A stretch of 16,480 bases of DNA from an uncultured Lachnospiraceae bacterium (lineage in GTDB: Bacteria; Bacillota; Clostridia; Lachnospirales; Lachnospiraceae), in NCBI GenBank assembly GCA_910588825.1, contig CAJURF010000082.1, positions 1 to 16,480 of the forward strand. The letters are read 5' to 3'. Shown in pieces: positions 6,513 through 15,444 of this stretch. Under the pieces are notes generated by a model that worked only from the letters and a program-made list of their open reading frames with translations, was not told where the DNA came from and did not search any database. A program made the translations under genes and the position numbers. How positions within the stretch are numbered: the stretch's first letter is position 1; each line of letters begins with the position of its first letter.

Positions 6513-6568
6513 TTGGCAAATACGTATGCTCTTGAGTATAATTATGAGCATGAGAAGCATGATCATGA
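6513..6568 (+). promoter_or_regulatory. Upstream promoter and operator-like repeats of the BREX operon
   Basis: TTGGCA (6513-6518), an 18-base spacer and a perfect TATAAT (6537-6542) form a strong sigma-A promoter. ATGCTC (6526-6531) and GAGCAT (6546-6551) are inverted arms on either side of the -10 box. Three CATGA copies follow (6549-6553, 6558-6562, 6564-6568), two of them forming the palindrome CATGATCATG (6558-6567). This arrangement suggests repressor binding at the start point. The brxA start is about 125 bp downstream. Confidence 0.5.
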
Positions 6569-6588
6569 CAGAGCGAAATTTTTCAGCG

Positions 6589-6644
6589 CAGTTCCTTAAT
6601 GACAGCAATGGCCCCCTGTGCTATACTGTCTATCAGATATATAC
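6589..6644 (+). repeat. Promoter segment duplicated (copy 2), proximal brxA promoter
   Basis: The match to 3324-3379. ATGACA (6599-6604), a 17-base spacer and extended -10 TGCTATACT (TATACT at 6622-6627) make a near-consensus promoter about 50 bp before the brxA start. Transcription would begin near 6634. It lies downstream of the TTGGCA/TATAAT promoter, so brxA has two promoters in tandem. Confidence 0.75.
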
Positions 6645-6675
6645 AAATACAGTTCCTAAAAGGGGAAGAACAAAC

Positions 6676-7263
6676 ATGGAGTACAACGCAAGTGCCACCA
6701 AACATCTATTCTGGTTCGTTGAGACCAGGGAGACAGCACGGCTTCTTGAAATTCATTCTATGGATCAGGTCAGACAGATAGTGATAGATGAAAATTTATA
6801 TCAGCAGAAGTCACGGGCCAGGCTTGTCAATGAATTCGGATGTATCAGAAAACGGCTGGAAGCATTGCCGGATGAGCTTCGCAAAATGATGCTTACGGCG
6901 GATATTCATACAGGGAAGCTGATTACATTTATCGGATGCATGGCGGCGGACAGACTGCTTTTTGATCTGGTGTATCAGGTATATCGGAAGAAACTGTATC
7001 TCGGTGAGACGAACTTTACCAACGCAGACCTGAATATCTTTTTTAAAGAGAAACAGGAGCAGAATGAGAAGGCGGCATCCATTACAGATGCAACCATACA
7101 GAAGTTAAAACAAGTGTACTGCAGGTATATGTTCGAGGCAGGGCTGCTCACCGGAAAAATTTCAGAAAAACAGGTGGTCCGGGCCTATATAGATCCGGAA
7201 CTGGGATTGGCACTGGAGCACAACGGGATGGAACAATATTTAGCGGCACTGGCAGGACACTGA
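6676..7263 (+). CDS. brxA: BrxA, BREX system protein (DUF1819)
   Basis: A 195-residue BrxA (DUF1819), the first gene of type 1 BREX. BREX blocks phage DNA replication and marks host DNA by adenine methylation. BrxA is a small helical DNA-binding protein in published structural work. The start at 6676 is chosen over an ATG at 6526 because AGGGGAA (6661-6667) precedes it, the upstream codons run through both promoters, and the family begins near here. Recognisable are an N-terminal YNASATKHLFWFVETRETARLL, then LVNEFGCIRKRLEALP (about 53-68), RLLFDLVYQVYRKKL (about 95-109) and the C-terminal CRYMFEAGLL. Seventy-odd bases separate it from brxB. Identification rests on family resemblance plus the unmistakable downstream genes. 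Confidence 0.9.
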   Translation: MEYNASATKHLFWFVETRETARLLEIHSMDQVRQIVIDENLYQQKSRARLVNEFGCIRKRLEALPDELRKMMLTADIHTGKLITFIGCMAADRLLFDLVYQVYRKKLYLGETNFTNADLNIFFKEKQEQNEKAASITDATIQKLKQVYCRYMFEAGLLTGKISEKQVVRAYIDPELGLALEHNGMEQYLAALAGH

Positions 7264-7334
7264 ATTACAGAGGGTGTCTGATTGGCGCCGGCGCATTTGG
7301 ACACTGCGGCAGCTGTAAAGAGATGGAGGCAGAA

Positions 7335-7913
7335 ATGATGGAGTTTCACCAGCGTTTAGATAAAATATGGGAGCGGATCTCAGACAGAGATTTTTTAGAG
7401 AACAGAGGTGCCGCCAATGAAGTCCGCTACTATGTGTTTGATTATGAGCCATGTGACGAGCTTATAGTTCGTGACAGGATAAGGGCATTGAAGAAACAGA
7501 ATCATCCACAGACAGACGGATTTCAGATTATAGAGTATGACCTTTACCAGATGATAATCCAAATACTGGAAGAAAAGGGGTATTTGGAAAAATGCATCTG
7601 GTTTGAAGAACAAAAAGGCATGGAATATCTGTACACAGCAGTGACAAAAATGCTCAGACTTACCAATGACGATAATCTGATTGTGAATCGGATTTTGAAA
7701 GACACACCCAGGGATGCAGTGGTGTTTTTAACAGGTGTGGGAAAAGTGTTTCCCTTTGTCAGAGCCCACAGCATTATGAATAATCTGCATCAGGTGTTAG
7801 ACAGTGTGCCGGTGGTCATGTTTTATCCCGGCACATGGAACGGACAGAGCCTTAGTTTATTCGGAACAATTACAGATGGAAATTATTACAGGGCATTTCC
7901 GCTCATTGTATAG
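7335..7913 (+). CDS. brxB: BrxB, BREX system protein (DUF1788)
   Basis: A BrxB protein (DUF1788) of about 192 residues. The C-terminal half carries the family's most recognisable run: VFLTGVGKVFPFVRAHSIM, then NNLHQVL, VPVVMFYPGTWNGQSLSLF and YYRAFPLIV. The N-terminal half has the expected NEVRYYVFDYEP segment. BrxB is essential for BREX defence in studied systems, but its biochemical role is not settled. Three ATGs compete: 7323, 7335 and 7338. GGAGG at 7325-7329 rules out the first and supports 7335 (five bases) or 7338 (eight bases). Its stop codon merges into the ribosome binding site of brxC (GGAGG right after TAG), eleven bases before the brxC start, so the two are tightly coupled. Confidence 0.92.
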   Translation: MMEFHQRLDKIWERISDRDFLENRGAANEVRYYVFDYEPCDELIVRDRIRALKKQNHPQTDGFQIIEYDLYQMIIQILEEKGYLEKCIWFEEQKGMEYLYTAVTKMLRLTNDDNLIVNRILKDTPRDAVVFLTGVGKVFPFVRAHSIMNNLHQVLDSVPVVMFYPGTWNGQSLSLFGTITDGNYYRAFPLIV

Positions 7914-7924
7914 GAGGGCAGCAG

Positions 7925-10900
7925 ATGAAGATCCAGGATATGTTTGAAAAGAAGATTACCCGTGAGATCAAAGGGGTCATCAAGGTTGGGCAGAAAGATG
8001 ATGAAAATGTATATCAGGAGCTGGACGAATACGTAGTTACCGCAGAACTTGAAAAATACATGAACCGTTTCTTTGATGCATACAGCAAAAGCATTAGCGG
8101 AAGCACAGATAACATGGGCGTATGGATTTCCGGTTTCTTTGGAAGCGGAAAATCCCACTTCCTTAAAATTCTGTCCTATATTTTGAGTAATCGCGTGGTA
8201 AAAAACCATGAGGGTACGAAGCAGGACGCAGTCAGTTTTTTTACTCAGGGAGTAAAAGTAGAAGATAACAAACTGAAAAATAAAATTGCAGATATTACAG
8301 CGGTTAGCAAAGATATTGATGTGATCTTGTTTAATGTGGATTCCAAAAGCACCACAGACTCCAAAGTCAATAAAGAGGCAATCAAGGACGTATTTATGAA
8401 GGTATTCAACGACTATCTTGGATACTGCGGCTCCATTCCATTCCTGGCTGACTTTGAGAGAAGGCTGGATGAACAGGGCCGGTATGAGGCGTTTCAAAAG
8501 AAATTTGAAGAAATCGAAGGCACCTCCTGGAAAGAAGGCAGGGAGGATTATTACTTTGTGCAGGATTCCATCGTGTCTGCAATTGTTGAGCTGGGCATTA
8601 TGAGTGAAGATGCGGCAAAGAACTGGGCAGATAATGCTGAGAAGTCGTACAGTCTCTCCATTGATAAATTTGCAGAATATGTGAAAACATACTGCAGCAG
8701 GAAAGGCAGGAATCACCATGTGCTTTTCCTGGTAGATGAGATTGGCCAGTATATTGCTGATGACAGTAAACTCATGCTGAATCTCCAGACTGTAACAGAG
8801 GATCTGGGTACCGCCTGTCAGGGCAGGGCGTGGATCATTGTCACCTCCCAGCAGGATATTGACTCCATTACCAAGACTATGGGAGAGGATTTCTCTAAAA
8901 TTCAGGGACGCTTTGCCACCAGAATCGCGTTATCCTCCGCAGATGCAGATGAGGTGATTAAGAAGCGTATTCTCTATAAGAAACCAGAAGCAAGACCATT
9001 GCTGATAGAGTTGTACCGGGAGTATGAATCCTCTATTAAGAACATTATTACCTTCAGCGAAGGAACACCCCATATGCCTTTATATAAAGACGCCGAGGAA
9101 TTTGCAGATGTATACCCCTTTATTCCCTATCAGTTCCAGCTGGCAGGAAATGTGCTCACTGCAGTGCGCCAGTTCTCTTCCAGCGGCAAACATCTGGCAG
9201 ACGGGGAAAGATCTCTCCTTGCGCTGTTTAAAGAAGCGGCTGTGGCCTATGCAGATGACCGGGAGGGGATATTAGTTCCGTTTTATGCATTTTACAGTGC
9301 ATTGGATGACTTCATTGACCACACCCACAGAATCGTGATCACCCAGGCATCCAGAAATACCAGATTGAATCCCTTTGATGTGGAACTTTTAAAAGTGCTT
9401 TTCATGACAAAGCATGTAAATAATTTTAAACGGGATGTAGAGAATCTTACCACTCTGATGATTTCCAGGGCAGATGAGGACAGGCTTGACCTTTCCAAAA
9501 AGGTAGAGAAGTCCCTTCGTGCACTCTGTGGGGAAGCACTGGTGCAGAAGAATGGCGATGAGTACACCTTCCTCACCAATGAGGAACAGGAAGCAGAACT
9601 GAGAATCCAGCATTATCATATTGACCCCAAGGATGTGGTGGACTACGCAGCACAGGCTGCTTTTGAGGAAGTAATTGTATTTCCCAACAATAAATACAGA
9701 TATAATTCACGTTATCAGTTTTCCTTCAATCAGCTGATTGATGACAGGGCGTACAGAAATAATGCTTCCCACAAAATCGGCCTTAAGCTTCTCACCGCAT
9801 ACAGCGGCAAAGAAGATGAAACTGCCCTTGGATTGCTGTCTTATCAGGAGAAATGTGTGGTGGTGAGGATGTCGGATTCCTTTGCGTATCTGTCTGAAAT
9901 AGACGGCATGAAGAAAATAGAGGCATTCCTAAATGACCCGGCATCTGCCAATCTTACAGACTTTGAAATCATCAGCGCAAATAAGAGAAAAGAGCGTTCT
10001 CAGAAAGCAAAGAGAGCCAGTGATTATATCCGGTTTGCACTGGAGCAGGCAGATATTTATGTGGCGGGAGAAAAGGTTTCCACAAAGGCAAAGGATGTAA
10101 CTGCCCGTATTTCCGAGGCTTTTGAAAAACTGATTAACAGTGAGTACCATAAGCTTAAATGTATGGAGACACAGCCGGATCAGTCTGACATCATGGATGT
10201 CCTGAAACGGCCAAAGGCACAGGTTTCCATAAGTGATCTGGGGCATGGAAATGAGAAAGACTATGAGGCGTTAAACTCCGTTATGGAGGAAATCCGATAT
10301 GCGGGAAAGAATGCGGTACAGTATTCCGTTAAACAGGCATTGGATCAGTTTATGGACCCGCCGTATGGCTACACGGGAGATGATATTGAGTACTTAATTG
10401 CGGTTTTGTACCGCAGGGGACACATCAGCTTAAAGATGAACAGTGTCATCTATACACCGGCAGGCACAGCACCGGAGGATGCATATAAATATATTACGAA
10501 AAGAGAATTCCGTGAAAAAGTTCTTCTTGAGATAAAAGAAGCTGCACCCCAGCAGCATATCAGGGCAGTAAAGGATGTGATCAAAGAGTTTTTTGGAAAA
10601 ACTGTCACCAGCGATGACCAGGACACTCTTATGCGTGATTACCGCAGTTATGCCCAGACAAAAAGACTGGCAATCGAGAACGTGCTTCGAGACAACTATG
10701 GCACGAATTCCAGGCTTCCCGGCAGGAAGATATTGGAAAAATCCCTTCGATTGATTGACGACTCAGTGAAAATCAATGATCCCATCAGCTTTTATAAAAG
10801 GGTAAACGAACTCTGTGATGATTTCATCGAAACCGGATTGGACATGGGTGATTTGAACAGCTTTCTAGAAGGGGTACAGAAAGAGAAGTTTCTCCATGGG

Positions 10901-11557
10901 GTGAAAGCCTTAAATATCTACGAGAAAAGTAAGAATTATATTTCAGACCAGACAATCATAGATGATGCGGCCCAGTTGAAAAAGATACTGAGTGTGGAAA
11001 AGCCGTATGCGTTTATACCAAAACTTGAAGAATATGACAAAAAGCTTATGGGAGCCATTATGGAGCTTCTGGACCATGATACGAAACGAATCGAGCCGGA
11101 TATATACGCGGACTGGAAGATGGTAAAGGCCAGCATCCCTGCTGACAGACCCTACTCCCAGCGGTTGTTGGACAGGATTGATCCCAAATTTGAGGAGCTC
11201 TTGGATAAGCTGAAAAGTGTAACCGATATTGCCGCGCTAAATGGTATACCTTCCGAGAGTAATGCGCTTTTACAGAACTGCCTCAGAATGATTCAAAGGG
11301 AAGAAGATGCGTATCAGGCGGAACTGGAGCGCAGGAGAAAGGAAAAGGAGCGCCAGGGCGGCGGGAAAGAGGTGAAACCCACTCCTCAGGCAGAGCCTGT
11401 GAAGGTTATCAGGAATAAGCCGGTATCCTTTCGGTCCATTACTGGAAATAAGACCTACTCTATTAAGTCGGAAGAAGATATTGATAAGATGCTTGACGAA
11501 CTCAGAAATGCACTGAAAGCTCAATTGGAAGACGATACGATTATAAAACTCAGCTAA
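7925..11557 (+). CDS. brxC: BrxC, BREX P-loop ATPase (DUF499-type)
   Basis: The 1210-residue BrxC, at the family's usual length. It is a large P-loop protein with an ORC/Cdc6-like AAA+ domain, thought to act with PglX, PglZ and BrxB in sensing phage DNA. The N-terminal DMFEKKITREIKGVIKVGQ, Walker A GFFGSGKSH (70-78) followed by FLKILSY, and Walker B VLFLVDEIGQY (266-276) are clear; VTSQQDI (307-312) fits sensor 1, and RFATRIALSSADADEVI follows. The long remainder is helical, with a low-complexity charged hinge near the C-terminus (ERRRKEKERQGGGKEVKPTP) before a short final domain. The start is supported by GGAGG at 7914-7918. No frameshift or missing motif is seen. The stop codon is inside the CTAAGAA repeat that borders the MITE-like element downstream. 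Confidence 0.95.
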   Translation: MKIQDMFEKKITREIKGVIKVGQKDDENVYQELDEYVVTAELEKYMNRFFDAYSKSISGSTDNMGVWISGFFGSGKSHFLKILSYILSNRVVKNHEGTKQDAVSFFTQGVKVEDNKLKNKIADITAVSKDIDVILFNVDSKSTTDSKVNKEAIKDVFMKVFNDYLGYCGSIPFLADFERRLDEQGRYEAFQKKFEEIEGTSWKEGREDYYFVQDSIVSAIVELGIMSEDAAKNWADNAEKSYSLSIDKFAEYVKTYCSRKGRNHHVLFLVDEIGQYIADDSKLMLNLQTVTEDLGTACQGRAWIIVTSQQDIDSITKTMGEDFSKIQGRFATRIALSSADADEVIKKRILYKKPEARPLLIELYREYESSIKNIITFSEGTPHMPLYKDAEEFADVYPFIPYQFQLAGNVLTAVRQFSSSGKHLADGERSLLALFKEAAVAYADDREGILVPFYAFYSALDDFIDHTHRIVITQASRNTRLNPFDVELLKVLFMTKHVNNFKRDVENLTTLMISRADEDRLDLSKKVEKSLRALCGEALVQKNGDEYTFLTNEEQEAELRIQHYHIDPKDVVDYAAQAAFEEVIVFPNNKYRYNSRYQFSFNQLIDDRAYRNNASHKIGLKLLTAYSGKEDETALGLLSYQEKCVVVRMSDSFAYLSEIDGMKKIEAFLNDPASANLTDFEIISANKRKERSQKAKRASDYIRFALEQADIYVAGEKVSTKAKDVTARISEAFEKLINSEYHKLKCMETQPDQSDIMDVLKRPKAQVSISDLGHGNEKDYEALNSVMEEIRYAGKNAVQYSVKQALDQFMDPPYGYTGDDIEYLIAVLYRRGHISLKMNSVIYTPAGTAPEDAYKYITKREFREKVLLEIKEAAPQQHIRAVKDVIKEFFGKTVTSDDQDTLMRDYRSYAQTKRLAIENVLRDNYGTNSRLPGRKILEKSLRLIDDSVKINDPISFYKRVNELCDDFIETGLDMGDLNSFLEGVQKEKFLHGVKALNIYEKSKNYISDQTIIDDAAQLKKILSVEKPYAFIPKLEEYDKKLMGAIMELLDHDTKRIEPDIYADWKMVKASIPADRPYSQRLLDRIDPKFEELLDKLKSVTDIAALNGIPSESNALLQNCLRMIQREEDAYQAELERRRKEKERQGGGKEVKPTPQAEPVKVIRNKPVSFRSITGNKTYSIKSEEDIDKMLDELRNALKAQLEDDTIIKLS

Positions 11558-11707
11558 GAACTGTTTAGAAAATAACGCGAGATATTGCTGGAATTTTCTC
11601 CAACAGCATATGGCAAAAATTATCGATGTACCCCGGCACCTCTGGGGGCCATACACTCTCGGAATAAAATCTTGAGCAGCAGGTTATTTTTCTACAGCTT
11701 CTAAGAA
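11554..11707. mobile_element. MITE-like palindromic element between brxC and pglX, with target duplication
   Basis: CTAAGAA occurs at 11554-11560 and again at 11701-11707, bracketing 140 bp of non-coding sequence. The ends are imperfect inverted repeats: the left end has TAGAAAATAAC (11566-11576), and the right end has GTTATTTTTCTA (11683-11694). Inside are further dyads, TGCTGGA...TCCAACAGCA (about 11588-11609) and CCCC...GGGG near 11632-11648. There is no reading frame of its own. Removing the element and one repeat leaves 15 bases between the brxC stop and the pglX start, including the ribosome binding site. This is the pattern of a non-autonomous element inserted with target-site duplication; the exact duplication could be 5 to 7 bp. 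Confidence 0.65.
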
Positions 11708-11719
11708 AGGAAGAACGGC

Positions 11720-14700
11720 ATGGATAAGACTGCGATAAAGAATTTTGCCATAGAGGCGAGAAAAATTCTGATGAAATCTGCAGTGAAAGAGGCAGGATTC
11801 TATGGAATTACAAAAGACGGATGCAAACCTCCGGTTCAAAAGGGGAATGACTTTGAAGTATATGAGACCGTGGCCGGCACGGAGAACAGAATATTTGGAG
11901 ACGACAGGAGACGCAGGGCCAATCTTGTGAAAGCCATTCAGAAGCAGGGATTTGACCAGGTGATTGAGGAGACGGCCTATACATGGTTCAATCGATTGAT
12001 CGCCATCCGGTTCATGGAAGTAAATAACTATCTGCCTGCCCGGGTGCGCGTCTTATCCTCGGAGGCAGGAAGCACAACTCCGGATATTGTCACACAGGCC
12101 GACACTGTGGAAGTGAATCTCACTTCAGAGGAATTAGATAGGATTCAAATAGCAAAGCGGGAAAATAGGTATGATGATGCCTTCCGGATGCTTTTCGTAA
12201 AGCAGTGCAATGAGCTCAATGAAATCCTTCCCGGGCTGTTTGAAAAGACAGACGATTACATGGAGTTGCTGCTCAAAATTACATATACCAGTGATGGTGT
12301 AGTCCGCATGCTTGTTGATACCATTCCAGAAGATAACTTTAATGTAGACACCGAAGGACAGGTTGAAATTATTGGCTGGATGTATCAATATTACAATACA
12401 GAATTAAAGGATGATACATTCGCAAAGCTTAAGAAAAACGTGAAGATTACTAAAGAGAGAATTCCAGCGGCAACCCAGCTCTTTACCCCTGACTGGATCG
12501 TACGCTATATGGTGGAGAATTCTCTTGGCAGAGTGTGGATAGAACATTTAAGAGCTGTGGAAACTTCTGTAGATGAAAAAGAGAAAGCGGAAGAATTCGG
12601 CTGGAAATATTATCTTCCCGAGGCAGAACAGGAAGAAGATGTACAGGCCCAGCTTGTTGAGATCAGGAATACTTATAAAGACCTGGCACCCCAGGACATT
12701 ACCTGTATCGACCCATGCATGGGTTCCGGCCATATCCTAGTCTATATGTTTGATGTCCTTATGGACATTTACCGCAGTGAAGGATTTAGTGAGAGAGAAG
12801 CTGTTTTTGATATACTGGAAAAGAACATCAGAGGGCTGGATATCGACCGCCGGGCCTATCAGCTGTCGTATTTTGCACTTATGATGAAGGCCAGGGGATA
12901 TAATAGGATTTTCTTCCGCGGACATGAGAATATGGACGGGGAAAGAGTACAGGCCGTGCCTCAGGTGTATGCCATAGAGGAGAGTAATTCCATTGATAGA
13001 AACCAGCTGAAGTATTTTGGGGCAGGTCTGGATGAAGTGCAGAAAAATGATGCGGTTGATCAGATGAATGGACTGCTTGATACATTGAAAGACGCAAAAG
13101 AGTATGGGTCGATTTTGAGCGTGGAGGATTATGATTGGGGGCTTTTGCGGGCATTTGTGTCGAGAACGGACTGTGAAGGGCAGATGTCGTTTGAGAGTGT
13201 GGGGGCAGAGAATTCGAAGAAGCTGCTGGCACGGCTGGTGGATATTGGGGAGGCGCTTGCTGGGAAGTATGATGCTGTTGTGACGAATCCGCCGTATATG
13301 GGTACAAAAGGAATGAATTCTCGAATGTCAAGTTTTCTTAAAAATAACTACAGTTGTTCTAAAGGAGACTTATTTGCTGTTTTTATTGAAGTTGCGCATA
13401 GAATGGTGAAAGCACAGGGGCTATATTCTTTGATTACACAAAGAACATGGATGTTTATAGCAGCATTTGAGAAGTTAAGATTGGTATTGCTTGAAGAAAC
13501 AACAGGAATATCTTTTATCGAATTAGGCACGGGGGCGTTTGAGAATTTGGGTGGAGAAGTGGTTCAATCGCTTGTGTTTGTTATGCGTAAGGAAAGAATG
13601 CATTATTATAAAAGCATATATCAAGATTTGAGTTCGAACGATGACAAGGAAAAGGAATATCTGGCAGGAACCATTAAAGCTGTTAATATGGATGCTTTTG
13701 AAGATATTCCGGGTAAACCATTTGCAATGAAGCTGTCATTTAAAGGAGTGAATGCATATATTAATGGGAAATATATCAAGGATATAGCGGTTCCGAAGAA
13801 AGGATTAATTTCTTCGGATAATAACAGATTTTTAAAAATTTGGTTTGAGGTTGAATATCGCAATATACAATTTGGTATGCATTCAATTAGTGAGCAGGAT
13901 ATCACAAAGAAATGGGTTCCTCATAATAAAGGGGGAAAGTATAGAAAATGGTATGGTAATCAGGAATACATAATAAATTGGAAAGACAATGGTAAGGAAG
14001 TAAAGGAATATGCAGGAGAATTGTATGGGGCATATTCAAGACAAATAATGAATGAAAAGTATTATTTTAAGGATAGTATTTCATGGTCGTCAATTAGTTC
14101 GCAAAAAATTGGTGTACGATTTTATCCTATTGGATTTACATTTGACACAGCTGGGCCATCACTTTTTATTGAAGATAGTTTTAGCGATAAATATTGTATT
14201 TTTGCATTACTTGCAAGTTCTGTTGCTGAATATTATATTCGGGCAACAAATCCAACAATAAATCTTCTGGCTAGTGATATTGCAAATATGCCATATATAC
14301 AACCAGAGAGCAGTAAAAGGGAGCAAATTCGAAAACTAGTCCAGGATTGTATTCTTATTGAACAGCAGGATTGGGATAATGTTGAAACTTCATGGGGCTT
14401 TGAGAGACATCCATTAATTTCTACTATTTCAAAGAATAGTATATTATTGAATAATATCGACAGTATAGACCTTGCGGAATGCTATATGTGTTGGGAAAGT
14501 GAGTGTAATGGGCGTTTTGACCAGTTAAAGTGTAATGAGGAGAAACTAAATCGTATCTTCATTGATATTTATGCTTTGAAGGACGAATTAATATCCGAGG
14601 TGAAAGACGAAGATATTACTATTCGTAAACCTGATCTGGGATGGGATATCAGGTCATTGATATCCTATGCCGTCGGCTGTATGTTTGGAAGATATTCCTT

Positions 14701-15406
14701 AGATGAGCCGGGGCTCATTTATGCCGGCGGAGAATTTGACGCAGAAAGATATAAGACTTTCCCGGCAGATAAAGATGCTATCATCCCAATTACAGATGAA
14801 CCATATTTTGAAGATGACATTGTAGGGCGTTTTGAAGAGTTTATTAAAATAGTATATGGTGAAAAAACACTGGAACAAAACCTTGACTTTATAGCAGATG
14901 CGCTTGGCACAAAAGGGACAAGCTCCAGAGAGAAAATCCGTAATTATTTTCTGAATGATTTCTTCAAAGACCATTGCAGTACCTATTCGGTAACAGGATC
15001 AGGCAAGCGTCCCATATACTGGCTCTTTGATTCAGGAAAGAAAAATGGATTCAAATGCCTGGTGTATCTGCATAGATATACGCCTGATACGGTAGGAATG
15101 ATTCGTTCGGACTACTTAACAAAGACACAGAGTATGATAGAAAATGCCCTAAAAAATGCAGAGTACGCAATCAACACATCCTCAAGTGCAGTAGACAGGG
15201 CTCAGGCCACAAAAAAGAGAGATAAGTACATCAAGCAGCTGGCGGAGATACGTGCGTATTACCCGGCACTTTCCCATATTGCTTTGCAGAAAATTGAATT
15301 AGACTTGGATGATGGTGTAAAAGTGAATTATACTAAATTTCAGGGCATTGAAGTTGGCGGTGAAGGAGAGAAGAAACAGAGGATAAACCTTTTGGCAAAG
15401 ATTTAA
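11720..15406 (+). CDS. pglX: PglX, BREX-1 adenine-specific DNA methyltransferase
   Basis: The 1228-residue PglX, full length for BREX-1. It methylates adenine in a non-palindromic site to mark host DNA and is also needed for defence. The N-terminus AIKNFAIEARKILM is typical. ATQLFTP (251-257) precedes the catalytic domain; DPCMGSGH (331-338) is motif I, binding S-adenosylmethionine; NPPY (523-526) is the catalytic motif IV of N6-adenine methyltransferases. The target-recognition region follows, then a conserved tail (DLGWDIRSLISYAVG near 970-985, and KYIKQLAEIRAYYPAL near the end). The start is supported by AAAGGAAG at 11706-11713. Base composition is mosaic: samples before about 13270 have roughly 52-55% GC, samples at 13320-14280 have 30-35%, and a sample near 14700 has 47%. 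This fits import of a new specificity segment. pglZ and brxL would be expected next but are not reached. Confidence 0.96.
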   Translation: MDKTAIKNFAIEARKILMKSAVKEAGFYGITKDGCKPPVQKGNDFEVYETVAGTENRIFGDDRRRRANLVKAIQKQGFDQVIEETAYTWFNRLIAIRFMEVNNYLPARVRVLSSEAGSTTPDIVTQADTVEVNLTSEELDRIQIAKRENRYDDAFRMLFVKQCNELNEILPGLFEKTDDYMELLLKITYTSDGVVRMLVDTIPEDNFNVDTEGQVEIIGWMYQYYNTELKDDTFAKLKKNVKITKERIPAATQLFTPDWIVRYMVENSLGRVWIEHLRAVETSVDEKEKAEEFGWKYYLPEAEQEEDVQAQLVEIRNTYKDLAPQDITCIDPCMGSGHILVYMFDVLMDIYRSEGFSEREAVFDILEKNIRGLDIDRRAYQLSYFALMMKARGYNRIFFRGHENMDGERVQAVPQVYAIEESNSIDRNQLKYFGAGLDEVQKNDAVDQMNGLLDTLKDAKEYGSILSVEDYDWGLLRAFVSRTDCEGQMSFESVGAENSKKLLARLVDIGEALAGKYDAVVTNPPYMGTKGMNSRMSSFLKNNYSCSKGDLFAVFIEVAHRMVKAQGLYSLITQRTWMFIAAFEKLRLVLLEETTGISFIELGTGAFENLGGEVVQSLVFVMRKERMHYYKSIYQDLSSNDDKEKEYLAGTIKAVNMDAFEDIPGKPFAMKLSFKGVNAYINGKYIKDIAVPKKGLISSDNNRFLKIWFEVEYRNIQFGMHSISEQDITKKWVPHNKGGKYRKWYGNQEYIINWKDNGKEVKEYAGELYGAYSRQIMNEKYYFKDSISWSSISSQKIGVRFYPIGFTFDTAGPSLFIEDSFSDKYCIFALLASSVAEYYIRATNPTINLLASDIANMPYIQPESSKREQIRKLVQDCILIEQQDWDNVETSWGFERHPLISTISKNSILLNNIDSIDLAECYMCWESECNGRFDQLKCNEEKLNRIFIDIYALKDELISEVKDEDITIRKPDLGWDIRSLISYAVGCMFGRYSLDEPGLIYAGGEFDAERYKTFPADKDAIIPITDEPYFEDDIVGRFEEFIKIVYGEKTLEQNLDFIADALGTKGTSSREKIRNYFLNDFFKDHCSTYSVTGSGKRPIYWLFDSGKKNGFKCLVYLHRYTPDTVGMIRSDYLTKTQSMIENALKNAEYAINTSSSAVDRAQATKKRDKYIKQLAEIRAYYPALSHIALQKIELDLDDGVKVNYTKFQGIEVGGEGEKKQRINLLAKI
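13300..14625 (+). other. AT-rich mosaic block inside pglX (specificity half)
   Basis: Hand-counted 60-base samples give 30% GC (13321), 35% (13861) and 33% (14221), against 55% (12001), 52% (13141) and 47% (14701) outside. The left edge falls right after the NPPY motif codons (13286-13297) and the right edge just before the conserved DLGWDIR region. The frame is intact throughout. It covers the end of the catalytic domain and the target-recognition domain. Confidence 0.65.
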
Positions 15407-15444
15407 GAGAGGAAGACCTTTATGGAGGCAGGATAAAAGAGTGA

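Noticed and set aside
7886..8719. Long minus-strand open frame (277 codons) opposite brxC
   Set aside because: It overlaps the start of brxC, whose Walker A and ribosome binding site are clear. Its translation is rich in Phe, Ile and Cys without domains, as expected for a shadow frame.
11270..11656. Minus-strand frame of 128 codons crossing the brxC end and the MITE-like element
   Set aside because: It is antisense to brxC and then reads through the palindromic element. No ribosome binding site or domain is seen.
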